64,000 nucleotides of DNA from Alphaproteobacteria bacterium (GTDB lineage: Bacteria; Pseudomonadota; Alphaproteobacteria; Micropepsales; Micropepsaceae). Of this stretch, positions 17,346 through 29,289 are shown piece after piece. Location: contig JAFAWQ010000052.1 in assembly GCA_019241645.1 (NCBI GenBank), forward strand, positions 43,591-107,590. The letters run 5' to 3'. The notes under the pieces are model-generated. The model saw nothing but the letters and a program-made list of their open reading frames with translations. It was not told the origin of the DNA and did not search any database. Both the position numbers and the translations under genes were made by a program. Position 1 is the stretch's first letter; each line of letters starts with the position of its first letter.

Positions 17346-18368
17346 ATGATATTCAGATCTCTCGTGGCGGCGGTGGCGCTGTCGGCGCTCGCCTCGCCTG
17401 CTTTGGCAGCGGATATTTCCGGCGCCGGCGCTTCGTTCCCCTTCCCGATCTATGCGAAATGGGCGGCGGCCTATAAGGGCGTTGGCGGTGTCCGCCTGAA
17501 TTACCAGTCGATCGGATCGGGGGGCGGCATTGCCCAGATCAAGGCAAAGACCGTCACCTTCGGCGCCTCCGACATGCCGCTGAAACCGGCGGACCTCAAT
17601 GCAGCGGGCCTGACGCAATTCCCCACCGTGATCGGCGGTGTCGTGCCGGTGGTCAACGCGCCGGGCATCCGCCCCGGCCAGCTCACGCTCGACGGCAAGA
17701 CCCTGGCCGACATCTATCAGGGTAAGCTCTCCCGCTGGGACGATCCTGCCATCAAGGCGCTCAACCCGGGCGTCAAGCTGCCGAGCCAGACCATCACGGT
17801 CGTGCACCGTTCGGACGGATCTGGCACCTCATTCATCTTCACCACCTACCTGTCGCAGATCAGCGCGGACTGGAAATCGGCGGTCGGCGCGGCGACCTCC
17901 GTCGATTGGCCGGCCGGCATCGGCGCCAAGGGCAACGAAGGCGTGGCCGGCAACGTGGCGCAGACGGCGGGCTCGATCGGCTATGTCGAATACGCCTATG
18001 CCAAGCAGAACCACCTCTCCTACGTGAAGATGAAGAACAAGGCGGGACAGACGGTAAGCCCTACGGTGGAATCGTTCCGTGCCGCGGCGCAGAACGCGAA
18101 TTGGGACGACGCCGCGAAGCAGAACTTCTACGTCATGCTGGTTGATCAACCGGGCGCGGCTTCGTGGCCGATCACCGCCACCACCTACATCATCATGTAC
18201 AAGCAGCCGGCGGACGCGGCCACTTCGGCAAGCGCGCTCAAATTCTTCAAATGGGCCTATGAGCAGGGCGACCAGATGGCGCTGAGCCTCGATTACGTGC
18301 CGCTGCCGGACAACGCGGTGAAGGCAATCGAAGCAAGCTGGAAGCAGATCCAGGGCTCGGGAATGTAA
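17346..18368 (+). CDS. pstS: PstS, periplasmic phosphate-binding protein
   Basis: The 340-residue product has a cleavable signal (ending ASPALAA) and the PstS core: ISGAGASFPFPIYAKW at the mature N-terminus, SIGSGGGIAQI, and HRSDGSGTSFIFTTYLS, which carries the phosphate-binding Ser/Asp/Thr residues. It delivers phosphate to the PstCAB transporter, which is not encoded here. It follows the porin gene behind the Pho box. A hairpin terminator follows at 18407. Confidence 0.92.
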   Translation: MIFRSLVAAVALSALASPALAADISGAGASFPFPIYAKWAAAYKGVGGVRLNYQSIGSGGGIAQIKAKTVTFGASDMPLKPADLNAAGLTQFPTVIGGVVPVVNAPGIRPGQLTLDGKTLADIYQGKLSRWDDPAIKALNPGVKLPSQTITVVHRSDGSGTSFIFTTYLSQISADWKSAVGAATSVDWPAGIGAKGNEGVAGNVAQTAGSIGYVEYAYAKQNHLSYVKMKNKAGQTVSPTVESFRAAAQNANWDDAAKQNFYVMLVDQPGAASWPITATTYIIMYKQPADAATSASALKFFKWAYEQGDQMALSLDYVPLPDNAVKAIEASWKQIQGSGM

Positions 18369-18406
18369 TTCACGTATTGATTTTCAAAACGACGGACTGC
18401 CACTTC

Positions 18407-18430
18407 GGGCGAGGGCTCACCCCCTCGCCC
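18407..18430 (+). terminator. Rho-independent terminator after pstS
   Basis: The arms GGGCGAGGG and CCCTCGCCC (9 pairs) with a 6-base loop are followed by TTCTGTTTT. It may also serve the converging methylase gene. Confidence 0.7.
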
Positions 18431-18456
18431 TTCTGTTTTGCGCTGCCAGCGGCGCG

Positions 18457-21388
18457 TCAGTATTGACCGGCGATAGCCTCTTCGACGAGCGAAATCTCAT
18501 CGCGCGAGAGATCGAACAGGCGGTAGACGCGGTCGTTGATCTCGGCTTCGGCATCGCCAATACGAGCCGTAAGCGTTTCAACCTCTGCTTTGCGCGCGTT
18601 GAAATATCGCTCCCATTCGTCACGCTCGCGCACCGGAATTTCAACGGAATGCACGCGCCTTAGCTCCGACAGAAATTTCCCGAAGTTCAATCCCGGCCAT
18701 CGCGTGAACGAATCCGATAGACGTGCGCCACCACGTAGATCGGCTGCGCGTTGCAGGAAGGCTAGAATGGTGGTGGCGCGTTCAGTAGCTGCGCTATTTG
18801 CATACAAAGCGGACCTAGTTAACTGCGACTCGGCTGGATTACTCGCCGCTGGCATCGCGTCAAGATGATTGGAGAACAAGCGGAGGCGCCATTTGCCGCC
18901 CCGGAGCGCCTCAGCGTGTCCGAATAGCAAGAACCAAAAAGCTTTCGTATTTAGATAGGCTTCCAATCCACGATCTTCATGCGGATAGAAGTAGACGGTG
19001 TTGCCACAGAAATAACCCTTGGTGTCTAGCGAAAATTTTGGACCCTGAGACATGTCTGGGAAAACTATTTTGGCGGCCTCAAAGCTTGGCTCATACGCCG
19101 CCTGGGCTTGTTGCAACTCCCACCAGTTCTGTTTGGTCGCTCGTTTTTCGAGCTTGTCGCGGAACGGCAGCAGCCAATCGCGGATGGCGGGGTACTCCTC
19201 GATGTCGACGCGGTTTTTCGGGGTGTAGATCAGCCACAGATCGTCGCTCTCCACATGCCAGCGCCTAAGATTCTCGCCCACGAGAAAGGGTTTCAGCAGT
19301 TCGGCCGAGCGCGAATCCTTCATCACCAGTGCATCGCGCTGTGCACGAGTGAGCACGAAGGCTTCATTCAAACCTGTCTTGATGCCATAGAGCGGCGGCC
19401 CGTATACCTCGGCCAACGTCTTCCGCCCCGCCGCCATCTTCTTGCGGATGGCATCCAGCCGGTCATTTTCGAAGCGCCATGAGCCGCTGCCCAACCGCGC
19501 CCGTGGCATCGCTTGCGAGGCAGTTGAAAACACTTTCGACAGATCGTCGGGCAATTCGTTCACATGCAGGAAGCGCAATGCTTCGTCCGCGCCATCTCCG
19601 TTACGCCGCCGCAGCGTGAGGATCGTGGGATAAGTGGTGACACCTTCGAAAATCTGCAGGTCGCCGAAATCCACCACGGACTCGATTTCCGCCTTGGCGT
19701 TGAGGTATCGGCGCAGCGGCTCACCGGAACCGGTGCGAAAAAATGTTGAAGAGCAGATATAACCAAGGCGACCGCCCGGCTTCAGCAAGCGCACGCCCAG
19801 TTCCAGGAAATAGGCATAGAGATCGGCGCGGTCCGCGACCACCTCGTAGCGGGTTTCAAGATACGGCTTGAACGGCTTAATCAGCTCCATCCGCACATAG
19901 GGCGGATTGCCGATGACGATATCGAAGCCACCGGCATCGAAGATTTCCTGAAACGCAGTCTTCCAATCGAAGGCGCGGCGTGAAAATCGGAGTCTTCAAT
20001 GAGGCTGTTGCCCCAGCGGATGGTATGATCCAGCGATTCCAGCTGGCGACCTTTCTTTGCCGTCTTGATCCATAGAGACAGTTTCGTGATCTCAACCGAT
20101 TCCGAGTTCACATCCACGCCGTAGAGATTCTGCGTGATGATCTCGACATCGGTGTCTGCTTCCGAGTGCACCAGCAGGCCGGGTTCCAGCGCAGACAATT
20201 GCTCACGGACCCGAGTCTGCTCGGCGCTCAGGAAGTCGAACGCCGCGATGAGGAAGGCGCCAGAGCCGCAGGCCGGATCGACGATGCGCAAGGACGTAAT
20301 GCAATCGAGATATTCGCGCCAAAAGGCCTTTTCGGACGACTTCGTTTTCCAGCGGATTGCGCCGCTCCCTCCCTCGCCGTCTACGTGCGCGCTCAGCAGC
20401 GCTTCGCGGCGTTCCGTCAGATGGACGCCAATCGTGTGCTCGACGATGAAGCGGGTGACGAAGTCCGGCGTGTAGACCACACCTTCGCGCTTGCGCTTGC
20501 TGGTCTTGGGCGGGGCTTCGCCGCGCGCCGCAGCGTGCTTCTGCTCGATGTCGCTGATCGATTGCTCGAAGATGCGCCCAAGGATGGCAACAGAAACCTG
20601 GCTGGCGAAATCGTAGCCGCCGATCTTGGCGAACTCCTCGCAGATGTGATCTGGAATAGCGAGCGCATCGAGCGTTGGGTCGGCCGCGAACAACCCGCCG
20701 TTGTAGGGAGGAATGTTGAGGCGCGGATTGCCGCCATCGACGGCATGGAACAGTCGCTTCACATATTCCCATTTTGGCTTCGGCTCAGCGTACGGATCGT
20801 GAAATGCCACCGCGTTCTTGATGCTGTCCGCCGGCAGCAGCACGGTGTCTTCCGCAAAGGCGATGAAGATCACCCGATCGAGAATTTTTTGCGCCAGCGC
20901 TATGGCGTCTTCGGCAGCGACTTCGGTGTGCTGGTCGCGGATGAACTGAATGAGATTGTCGCGCAGTGATTTGTAGTCACGATAGAGTTGATCGGTAATG
21001 TCCTTGTCTTCGCGGAGACTCCTTTCCAGCAACCCTTGCGTCTGACCGCCAAGCAGTTGCTGCGCGCCAAGAATGAGAACCAGCCGCTTGAGCTCTGCAG
21101 CCTCGTCGACACCCGCAAGCTCGAACGTTTCGTATTCGCGGCGACCCCGGCCAACCGCGTAGAGCCGGATCACCTTTTGATTGGAAACGATTACCCAGCG
21201 CGCGCCGATGGCGTCGTTCGCGTATTCCCACGCCTGCTGCACTGGGGTCTTGAACCGTCCCGGCATGATCGAGAGGTCCGGCTGCCACGGAAATAGGCGG
21301 GGGCCTTGGCCTCCCGCCCATCTCGCTTGCTGGGAGCTGACGTGATCCCCTTCAAGGCCAGAAATCCCGCTTTGACAATCTCGCTCAT
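18457..21388 (-). pseudogene. Type IIG-like (Eco57I family) DNA methylase/restriction gene with two frameshifts
   Basis: Three consecutive minus-strand frames form one protein of ~975 residues. The first part starts at ATG 21388 and shifts near the 5-G run at 21299-21303. The second (21300 to ~19978) carries DPACGSGAFL, methylase motif I. The third (~19978 to 18457) carries NPPY, motif IV, then a target-recognition-like C-terminus. Each break is mended by one added base, so both are single-base losses in GC runs. Family members usually have a longer N-terminal nuclease region, and here only its end (PGRFKTPVQQAWEYANDA...WVIVSN) is left. The start overlaps the Rieske gene stop (ATGA). Sequencing error is the alternative to true decay. 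Confidence 0.8.
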
Positions 21389-22965
21389 GCCTCCCGCGCG
21401 ATGAAGTCGCGCGCCTGGGTGGCGGTGCGAAGGCCGTGGTGGCGTTTCATCGGCGTGTTAAGATAGCGGTTCACCGCGGCGCACATCGCATCCGCCCACG
21501 GCGCATCCGGCGCGGCGGCGAGTTCGTCTTCCAGCGCGTGCAGCACCTTCACGCGATGACAGGCGATGATCGGCTCCGGCACGCCGTGATCGTACAGCGC
21601 CGTCATTTCGCGCGCGAGAAATGCGTCGCGGTCGCGCACCGCCCAGCCCGCGATGTGCTCCTCCGCCATATCCGCGCTGACGTATTTGCGGTTGCGTCCG
21701 GCGAACAGCGCCATCTGCAGCAGCGCGCGCGGCCAGAGATCGGGCCGCTCCGCGCAGAGATGGCGGCAGGCATTGGCAAAGGTGAGCGCGTGGGTGAAAT
21801 CGAGCCAGTTGATGTTGTCGGCGATGGCGCCATCGCTCGCCTGCTCGAAGGCGCGATTGAAATGCAGCAGGTTCCATGCCGCAGCACCAAGCAGCGCGTC
21901 ATATAGTTCGCGCACCTCGCGGCCGGAGCTGGCAAGCGCACGCTTCAAGGTGCCGTCAATCGATGCGCCGATAAAATCTTTGGCGTGCGCCGGTTCGCTC
22001 CCCCCGCCGTCCCAGGCCGCGAGCGCCTTGGCGTAGAAGCGGAATTCCGGCAGGCGCTCCTCGCGCGTCGAGCGCACCAGCATGCGGGTGAGCGAGAGCA
22101 ATAGCGGTTCCGCGGCGTCGGCGCCGAGACATGAAATTAATTGGCCGGTTTTGAAGGCGTAGATCGCGCAATGGCCGAAATCGGCGTAGTGCGCCAGCGC
22201 CGCTTCAGCAAACACCGGAAGCAAGCGTTCGTATGTCAGGCCCTGCGCCAACGCGCCGCGCACCAGCGCGATTGCCCTCGCTTCATCTTCCGCTTCGACG
22301 GCGGCAACAAACGCCGGTGCATTCCATTCTGCCGTTCCGTCCGTATACGGAAAGAGATTCGCACCGCGCGTGTCGTCGGCCAGATGCGCGACGGGTTCGA
22401 GCAGCGCGGTCAGCCGCAGCTCTGGCGACGATGCGCGCTCGGCGAGCGCGAGCCAGTCGGCGGCGGCGGCATGCGCGTGCGTCATGCCCTCTTCCAGCCG
22501 CGCGTTGCGCACGGCGATGGCGTGGCTGAGACCTACGCCGGCGTCGAAGCCGGCACGTTCCAGCCGTGCCAGCTCGCGCGCCATGCGCGCCATGTCGTTG
22601 TCAGCGATGGCCGACTCCAGTCCGTTCAGCGCATGCGCGCGTTGCGCCGCGGCCGGCGGATCGGAGAGGTCGGCGAGAATATTCTCGCCGCGCAACTCTA
22701 CGGGATAGGTACGCACCGGGTCGCGGCCTACCAGCGCGGCTCCCGTTTTCAGATCGAATTTCCAGTTGTGCCAGTTGCAGGTGAGCACACAGCCCGGCCC
22801 CAGCGTTCCCTCGCTCAGGGGATAGCCTTCATGCGGGCAGCGGTTGGCGATGGCGAAAATGCGCTCACCCGCATCGATCAGCAGGACTTGCTTTCCTTCC
22901 TTGCGAACCACATTGCGGCCCTTGCCGCACAGCTCGCTTCGCGTGATTCCCAGCGGCGTAAACAT
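21385..22965 (-). CDS. Rieske [2Fe-2S] protein with a long helical C-terminal domain
   Basis: The 526-residue product has an N-terminal Rieske domain: Cys43 and His45 in CPHEGYPLSEG, and Cys63 and His66 in CNWHNWKF bind the cluster. The remaining ~410 residues are Ala-rich, predicted all-helical, and contain many His and Trp residues (HAHAAAADW, NRAFEQ, INWLDFTHALTFANACRHL). No oxygenase iron motif is evident and no reductase gene is adjacent. I do not know the reaction. It sits 22 bases after a small membrane-protein gene and downstream of mmsA on the same strand. Confidence 0.8.
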   Translation of the reverse strand: MFTPLGITRSELCGKGRNVVRKEGKQVLLIDAGERIFAIANRCPHEGYPLSEGTLGPGCVLTCNWHNWKFDLKTGAALVGRDPVRTYPVELRGENILADLSDPPAAAQRAHALNGLESAIADNDMARMARELARLERAGFDAGVGLSHAIAVRNARLEEGMTHAHAAAADWLALAERASSPELRLTALLEPVAHLADDTRGANLFPYTDGTAEWNAPAFVAAVEAEDEARAIALVRGALAQGLTYERLLPVFAEAALAHYADFGHCAIYAFKTGQLISCLGADAAEPLLLSLTRMLVRSTREERLPEFRFYAKALAAWDGGGSEPAHAKDFIGASIDGTLKRALASSGREVRELYDALLGAAAWNLLHFNRAFEQASDGAIADNINWLDFTHALTFANACRHLCAERPDLWPRALLQMALFAGRNRKYVSADMAEEHIAGWAVRDRDAFLAREMTALYDHGVPEPIIACHRVKVLHALEDELAAAPDAPWADAMCAAVNRYLNTPMKRHHGLRTATQARDFIAREA

Positions 22966-22987
22966 GCCGGGCTTTGCCTTTCGTGCT

Positions 22988-23431
22988 TCAGCTCTGGCGC
23001 TTGTAAAGGATGGTGCCGTCCTGCTGCGTCACGCTAAACAGCTGGACGCAGCGCGGATTCTTCAGCTCGCGGCAGTAGAGGTCGACGGCAATATTGTAAT
23101 GTCCGATGTTCGTCGCAGCAGCACACAAATAGCGGCCACGGACCTGCGTTTCACTCGGCAGCAAGCTGGCCGGCGACGCATAGCTGGGAACGATGCCGAA
23201 ATTCTTGGCGGCGGCCATCGCTTGCGAACAGACCAGCGCCTGGCTCTTCATCAAACTCGTGAGTTGGGCACGCCGCGCGGTCTCGACCGCTTGCGGCGAC
23301 GGCGTGCGGAAATAGATAAACAAGATTACCGCGATCGCCACCGCGAAACCGCCGAGGATGGTGAGGAGCGCGACGCGCCACTCCCAATCCAACGCGCGTC
23401 GCGTTTCCGACTCCAGTTGCTGCGCTACCAT
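22988..23431 (-). CDS. Single-pass membrane protein of unknown function
   Basis: The 147-residue product has one strong transmembrane helix (WRVALLTILGGFAVAIAVILFIYF, about residues 18-41) with a short basic cytoplasmic N-terminus. A periplasmic part follows with four Cys residues (VCSQAM, YLCAAA, LYCREL, PRCVQL) that could form disulfides. No family recognised. It lies 19 bases after mmsA and 22 before the Rieske gene, so the three are probably one transcript. Confidence 0.7.
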   Translation of the reverse strand: MVAQQLESETRRALDWEWRVALLTILGGFAVAIAVILFIYFRTPSPQAVETARRAQLTSLMKSQALVCSQAMAAAKNFGIVPSYASPASLLPSETQVRGRYLCAAATNIGHYNIAVDLYCRELKNPRCVQLFSVTQQDGTILYKRQS

Positions 23432-23450
23432 GCGAGAATGCCTTTCGAGA

Positions 23451-24950
<1,500 letters not shown>

Positions 24951-25109
24951 GGATATGCCTGTTCCGGTGGGAGCCGTCCCCTCTTCCGGCCCGAAGGCGG
25001 GCTGTTTAGCGAACCCCGCTCCCCGGGGCAACGCCGGGCCGGCCAAGCGGCCTTTGCGTTCTCGCCTCGTAGTGGCTGATATGCCGCCGTCACGAAGGAT
25101 CCGAAATCA

Positions 25110-26486
25110 GTGCTAAACGATTCGCCGGAAGCCACGGCAGATATTCATGCCCGGGCCATCTCGCTGTGGGAAAGCCGGCGATTCGCCGAAGCGGTCGCCG
25201 ACACCGATCTCCTGCTGCGCCGGGAGCCGCGCAATCCGCAATTCTGGGATCTGAAAGCCTCCATCCTTGCTGACGCCGGCGATCTCACCAGCGCGATCAC
25301 GCTCTACCGTGACCTGCTGGCGAACGTTCCCAATCAGCCATTCACCTGGGTGCGTTACGGCAACGCCTTGCGCATCGCCGGCGAAACCGAAAAGTCCATC
25401 TCCGCCTATCGCAAAGCTCTATCCCTGAAACATGATCTGGGCGAAGCCTGCTACAGCCTCGCCAACCTCAAGACCTTCCGATTCAAAAAGGCGGAGATCG
25501 ACGCGATGCTGGCGGAGCTGCAGCTGCCCCGCCTCACGCGCGAGAGCCGCGTGGCGTTTCACTTCGCGCTTGGCAAGGCGTTCGGCGATGAGGAGGAGTA
25601 CGCGCAATCCTTTCAGAATTACGCCGCGGGCAATGCCATGTGGAGGTCGGGGCTGAATTACGATCCGGGAATCGCCAGTGAGATGGTCGCGCGGTCGCGC
25701 GAACTATTCACGGAAGCGTTTTTCGCCAAGCGCGCAGGATTTGGCTTCGATAGTACCGCACCGATCTTTATCGTCGGCATGCCGCGCGCGGGCTCGACCC
25801 TGGTCGAGCAGATTCTCGCCAGCCACTCCGCAGTCGAAGGCGTGGGAGAACTGCCGGACATCATGGCGATGGCAGCGCGAGTCGATGGCGCGGGCGGCGC
25901 GCCCTACCCTCTTGCGCTCTCCGATCTGTCAGCCGACGCCTTGCGAAATCTCGGCGCCGAATATGTCGAGCGGGCGCGAACGCAAGCGAAGCTCGGGCGT
26001 CCGCATGTCATCGACAAGATGCCGAACAATTTCGCGCATATCGGCTTTATCCATCTCATCCTGCCGAACGCGAAGATCATCGATGCGCGGCGTGGCGCGA
26101 TGGCGTGCTGCTTCTCCAATTTCACGCATCACTTCGCACGCGGCCAGCATTACACCTACGATCTCGGCGAGCTCGGCCGGTTCTATTCGGACTACGCGGA
26201 CCTCATGGCGCACTATGACAGCGTGCTGCCGGACCGCGTGCATCGCGTGTCGTATGAAGGGTTGGTAGAGAATCCCGAGATCGAAATCTGCAATCTGCTC
26301 GACTATTTGGGTTTGCCGTTCGAGCCGGAATGCCTGCGCTTCTTCGAAAGCAACCGGCCGGTGCGCACCGCCAGCTCGGAACAGGTTCGCCGGCCGCTGT
26401 TCCGCGAATCGCTGGAGCACTGGCGCCGCTATGAACCGTGGCTCACGACGCTGAAACAAGGTCTCGGACAGCTGGCGGAATCCTGA
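25110..26486 (+). CDS. TPR-sulfotransferase fusion
   Basis: The 458-residue product starts at GTG 25110 behind AAGGAT. Residues ~10-150 form tetratricopeptide-like helical pairs (FAEAVADTDLLLRREPRNPQ and similar). Residues ~215-450 form a PAPS-dependent sulfotransferase with the 5'-phosphosulfate loop VGMPRAGSTLVEQIL (~220-234) and the 3'-phosphate region around IDARRGAMA. The acceptor is unknown. A paralogue with the same architecture lies at 45704-47365. Bacterial enzymes of this build often modify peptides, sugars or surface lipids; that is family knowledge and not shown here. Confidence 0.85.
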   Translation: MLNDSPEATADIHARAISLWESRRFAEAVADTDLLLRREPRNPQFWDLKASILADAGDLTSAITLYRDLLANVPNQPFTWVRYGNALRIAGETEKSISAYRKALSLKHDLGEACYSLANLKTFRFKKAEIDAMLAELQLPRLTRESRVAFHFALGKAFGDEEEYAQSFQNYAAGNAMWRSGLNYDPGIASEMVARSRELFTEAFFAKRAGFGFDSTAPIFIVGMPRAGSTLVEQILASHSAVEGVGELPDIMAMAARVDGAGGAPYPLALSDLSADALRNLGAEYVERARTQAKLGRPHVIDKMPNNFAHIGFIHLILPNAKIIDARRGAMACCFSNFTHHFARGQHYTYDLGELGRFYSDYADLMAHYDSVLPDRVHRVSYEGLVENPEIEICNLLDYLGLPFEPECLRFFESNRPVRTASSEQVRRPLFRESLEHWRRYEPWLTTLKQGLGQLAES

Positions 26487-26497
26487 AGGAGGTTGGA

Positions 26498-27382
26498 ATG
26501 AGCAGAAGAACCGTGGCTCTGGTTTTCCTTTGTGCCATCGCCGCCGCGCGCGCCGCCGATGCGCCGCCACAGGACTGGCGCGACGTCAATCCCGACAATC
26601 TTGTGCTGATCGACACACGCTACGGCACGGTTACTGTCGAACTGGACCCGGCGTTTGCGCCGAAGCATGTCGAACGGATGCGCGCGCTCATCCGCGCGCA
26701 TTTCTACGACGGCCTCTCGTTCTATCGGGTGGTCGACGGCTTCGTAGCGCAAGGCGGAATTGGCGAAGGCACCGCTGCCACCAAGGATCATCCCAAACAG
26801 GCCGAGTCGCTCAAGCAATGGCCGCCGCTAACGGCCGAGTTCGAAAGGCCGTCCGGCAGCGACATGAATTTCACGCCGCTCGGCAACGCCGACATTTTCG
26901 CGCCGGAGGTTGGACACATCGACGGCTTCCCGACCGGGCGCGACGCGAAAGCGCAACGGTTGTGGATGATCCACTGCCCGGGCACGTTCGCGTTCGCGCG
27001 CGACAATGGCGCCAACACCGCCAGCACGGAATTCTACATCGTGATCGGTCAGGCGCCGCGGCGGCTGGACCGCAACCTCACCGCTTTCGGCCGCGTGATC
27101 GACGGGATGCAGTATGTGCAGAAGCTGGAACGCGGCGATCCCAAAGTCGAGATCGGCGTCATTCAGGACGTCAGCAGGCGCGACCCGATCATTCGCGTTC
27201 GTCTCGCCGCCGACATGCAGGCGAAAGAGCGGCCGCGTTACCAGGTGATGCGCACGGAATCGGCATCCTTCGCGAAAGAGAAGGAGCTGCGGAAGAATCC
27301 GGCGCCGGAGTTTTATGTGCGCACGCCACCCCCGGTGCTCGACATTTGCGCCATGCCGGTCCCGGTACGCCGCGTTCCCTAG
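26498..27382 (+). CDS. Secreted cyclophilin-type peptidyl-prolyl isomerase
   Basis: The start at ATG 26498 is fixed by AAGGAGG a few bases upstream; it gives 294 residues with a signal peptide. The cyclophilin core is visible (RYGTVTVELDPAFAPKHVERMRAL, FYDGLSFYRVVDGFVAQGG, and a later TASTEFYIVIGQAPRRLDRNLTAFGRVIDG). It would act in periplasmic protein folding. The C-terminal ~60 residues extend beyond the usual domain. Its stop shares a CTAG with the stop of the convergent transporter gene. Confidence 0.88.
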   Translation: MSRRTVALVFLCAIAAARAADAPPQDWRDVNPDNLVLIDTRYGTVTVELDPAFAPKHVERMRALIRAHFYDGLSFYRVVDGFVAQGGIGEGTAATKDHPKQAESLKQWPPLTAEFERPSGSDMNFTPLGNADIFAPEVGHIDGFPTGRDAKAQRLWMIHCPGTFAFARDNGANTASTEFYIVIGQAPRRLDRNLTAFGRVIDGMQYVQKLERGDPKVEIGVIQDVSRRDPIIRVRLAADMQAKERPRYQVMRTESASFAKEKELRKNPAPEFYVRTPPPVLDICAMPVPVRRVP

Positions 27383-29289
27383 GCCGCGCTGGATGCCGGG
27401 TCCGATGCGGGCGGTGCGGCGGCGCGGCGGGCGAGCACCAGAATGCGCTCCACGCCCTGACTCAGGCTCGAAACCACATCGTCGATTTCCATCGCTTCGA
27501 CGGAATCGAGATAGTGCGAGTCGCTTTCCGCATAGCCCCAGAAACCGGCGATCGGATGCGCTTTCGGCATGCGCTTCTTGAGACGTTTCACCAAATATCT
27601 GGCGTTCTTGTAGTTGCCCGGATCCAGATAAGAGACGCACACCACCTGCACGTCGGAGACTTCAAGATTGGCGAGTTGCGCAGGCGCCACGTCGCTCGCC
27701 GATACAACGCGCGCGCCGATGCCATGCTTCTCCACCATGTGCGCGAGCAGGGCTGCGGCCGCCTCGTCCAGCGGACTGCGGCCCGCAACGCATAAAACGG
27801 CGCGGCCGCGCCAGCCTTCCGGCAGATGACCCGTTTCGGGCAGCGGCGGAGGCCTGTCGTTGTCGTCCCGCGAAATCCCCTCGGGAACCTCATCGCGCTC
27901 CGCCAAATTCTCGATCAACGCTTCGACGGTCTCGCGCACGGCATGGAGGCGGTGACGGTCCAGCGCGCCGCGATCGAGATCGCGCTGCGCCAGGGCCAGC
28001 GCCCTGATGGTCACGTCGTCAAAGAACTCCTTCAGGGAGTTGTTCTTGATGAACGCTTCCGCTTCCAGCGCGGCGCGATCGGGATCGCCCGCCAGCATTC
28101 GGAGATAAAGACTTTCCTCCAGGGCAAGCGGCGGCTGATCGCCCAGCAAAACATCGAGAAATTTCAGCGGCTCCACATGGCGGCCCATGACCACCAGACA
28201 CATGGTGAGCGGTGTCGAGAGGAGCAGCCCGACCGGTCCCCACACCCAGGTCCAAAAGATCGCCGCCACGACAACGGCCACTGCCGACAATCCCATGTTG
28301 CGGCCGTAGATCACGGGCTCGATCAGCTGGCCGGTGATCGGCTCCAGCGAAAAATAGAGCGCCGCCGTCCACAGTGCCTTGCTCCAGCCTGGATCGATGG
28401 CGAATCCCAACGCCAGCGGAAACAACGCCGACAATGGCACGCCGACATACGGGACAAACCGCATCATCGCGGTAAGCAGACCCCACAGCCCCGCATTTGG
28501 GATGCCGATCAGCCATAGACCTACGCCGATCATGGCACCGAAGCACATGTTGATGACGGTTTGCGAGAACAGGTACTGACTCAGCCGGTCCGCCGCTTCG
28601 TCCAGGGCGATCGTTGTGCGCTGCAAGTCCTGATAGCCCGCGAGGCGGATGAAGCGATCGCGCAGATCCTCCTTCTGCAGGAGGATGAATCCCACAAAAA
28701 CGATCACCACGGTCAGGCTGATCAGCGGATCGATCAGCGGCCCGATCACCGTGCCGATAATCTCCACGGGCGTGGTGCGTGGACGCACCACCGTCACCGG
28801 GATCGGCTTCGGGCCCTCCTTGGCCCGATCGGTCTTGGTCTCTGGCGCGGCCAGTGGCCCGGCAATGACATTGCCCAGATTGTCGAACACGCCGGTGATG
28901 CTGCGAACCAGATTGCTTCCAGCCGCCGTCCCTCGAACCGATTGTACCTTCTTGATGAGATTACTCTGGTAGAGCGGAAGCTCGGCCGCGACTTTCGCCG
29001 CCTGCGAGCCGATAAAGGTTCCAAGTCCCGCGATCACGATCACGGCGAACAGCACCGTTATCAGAACCGACAAAACGCGGCCGAGCCGGAGCTTGCGCAG
29101 AAGCGCGAGGACGGGTGACAGCGCAAAGGCAATCAGGATCGCCAGCGCCAACGGCACGAAGATCGGCCGCCCGAAATAGATAGTGGCCACGGCGATCGCC
29201 GCCACCACGGATGCCATGAATGTGGCTTGCAGCCTTTCGTCTGGTCCTCCGGGAGTCGCGACCGGCGGAGTTGGGGGCAGCGTCGTCAT
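27379..29289 (-). CDS. AI-2E family transporter with a C-terminal B12-binding-like domain
   Basis: ATG 29289 (636 residues) is preferred over a GTG at 29355. The N-terminal ~370 residues have the 7-8 membrane helices of the AI-2E/PerM family (for example FGAMIGVGLWLIGIPNAGLWGLLTAMMRFVPYVG). The last ~200 residues are soluble. A helical part (…LAQRDLDRGALDRHRLHAVRETVEALI) is followed by GRAVLCVAGRSPLDEAAAALLAHMVEKHG...VQVVCVSYLDP, which resembles the Rossmann-like fold of cobalamin-binding domains without the DxHxxG cobalt ligand. The transported compound is not known. Confidence 0.8.
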   Translation of the reverse strand: MTTLPPTPPVATPGGPDERLQATFMASVVAAIAVATIYFGRPIFVPLALAILIAFALSPVLALLRKLRLGRVLSVLITVLFAVIVIAGLGTFIGSQAAKVAAELPLYQSNLIKKVQSVRGTAAGSNLVRSITGVFDNLGNVIAGPLAAPETKTDRAKEGPKPIPVTVVRPRTTPVEIIGTVIGPLIDPLISLTVVIVFVGFILLQKEDLRDRFIRLAGYQDLQRTTIALDEAADRLSQYLFSQTVINMCFGAMIGVGLWLIGIPNAGLWGLLTAMMRFVPYVGVPLSALFPLALGFAIDPGWSKALWTAALYFSLEPITGQLIEPVIYGRNMGLSAVAVVVAAIFWTWVWGPVGLLLSTPLTMCLVVMGRHVEPLKFLDVLLGDQPPLALEESLYLRMLAGDPDRAALEAEAFIKNNSLKEFFDDVTIRALALAQRDLDRGALDRHRLHAVRETVEALIENLAERDEVPEGISRDDNDRPPPLPETGHLPEGWRGRAVLCVAGRSPLDEAAAALLAHMVEKHGIGARVVSASDVAPAQLANLEVSDVQVVCVSYLDPGNYKNARYLVKRLKKRMPKAHPIAGFWGYAESDSHYLDSVEAMEIDDVVSSLSQGVERILVLARRAAAPPASDPASSAA

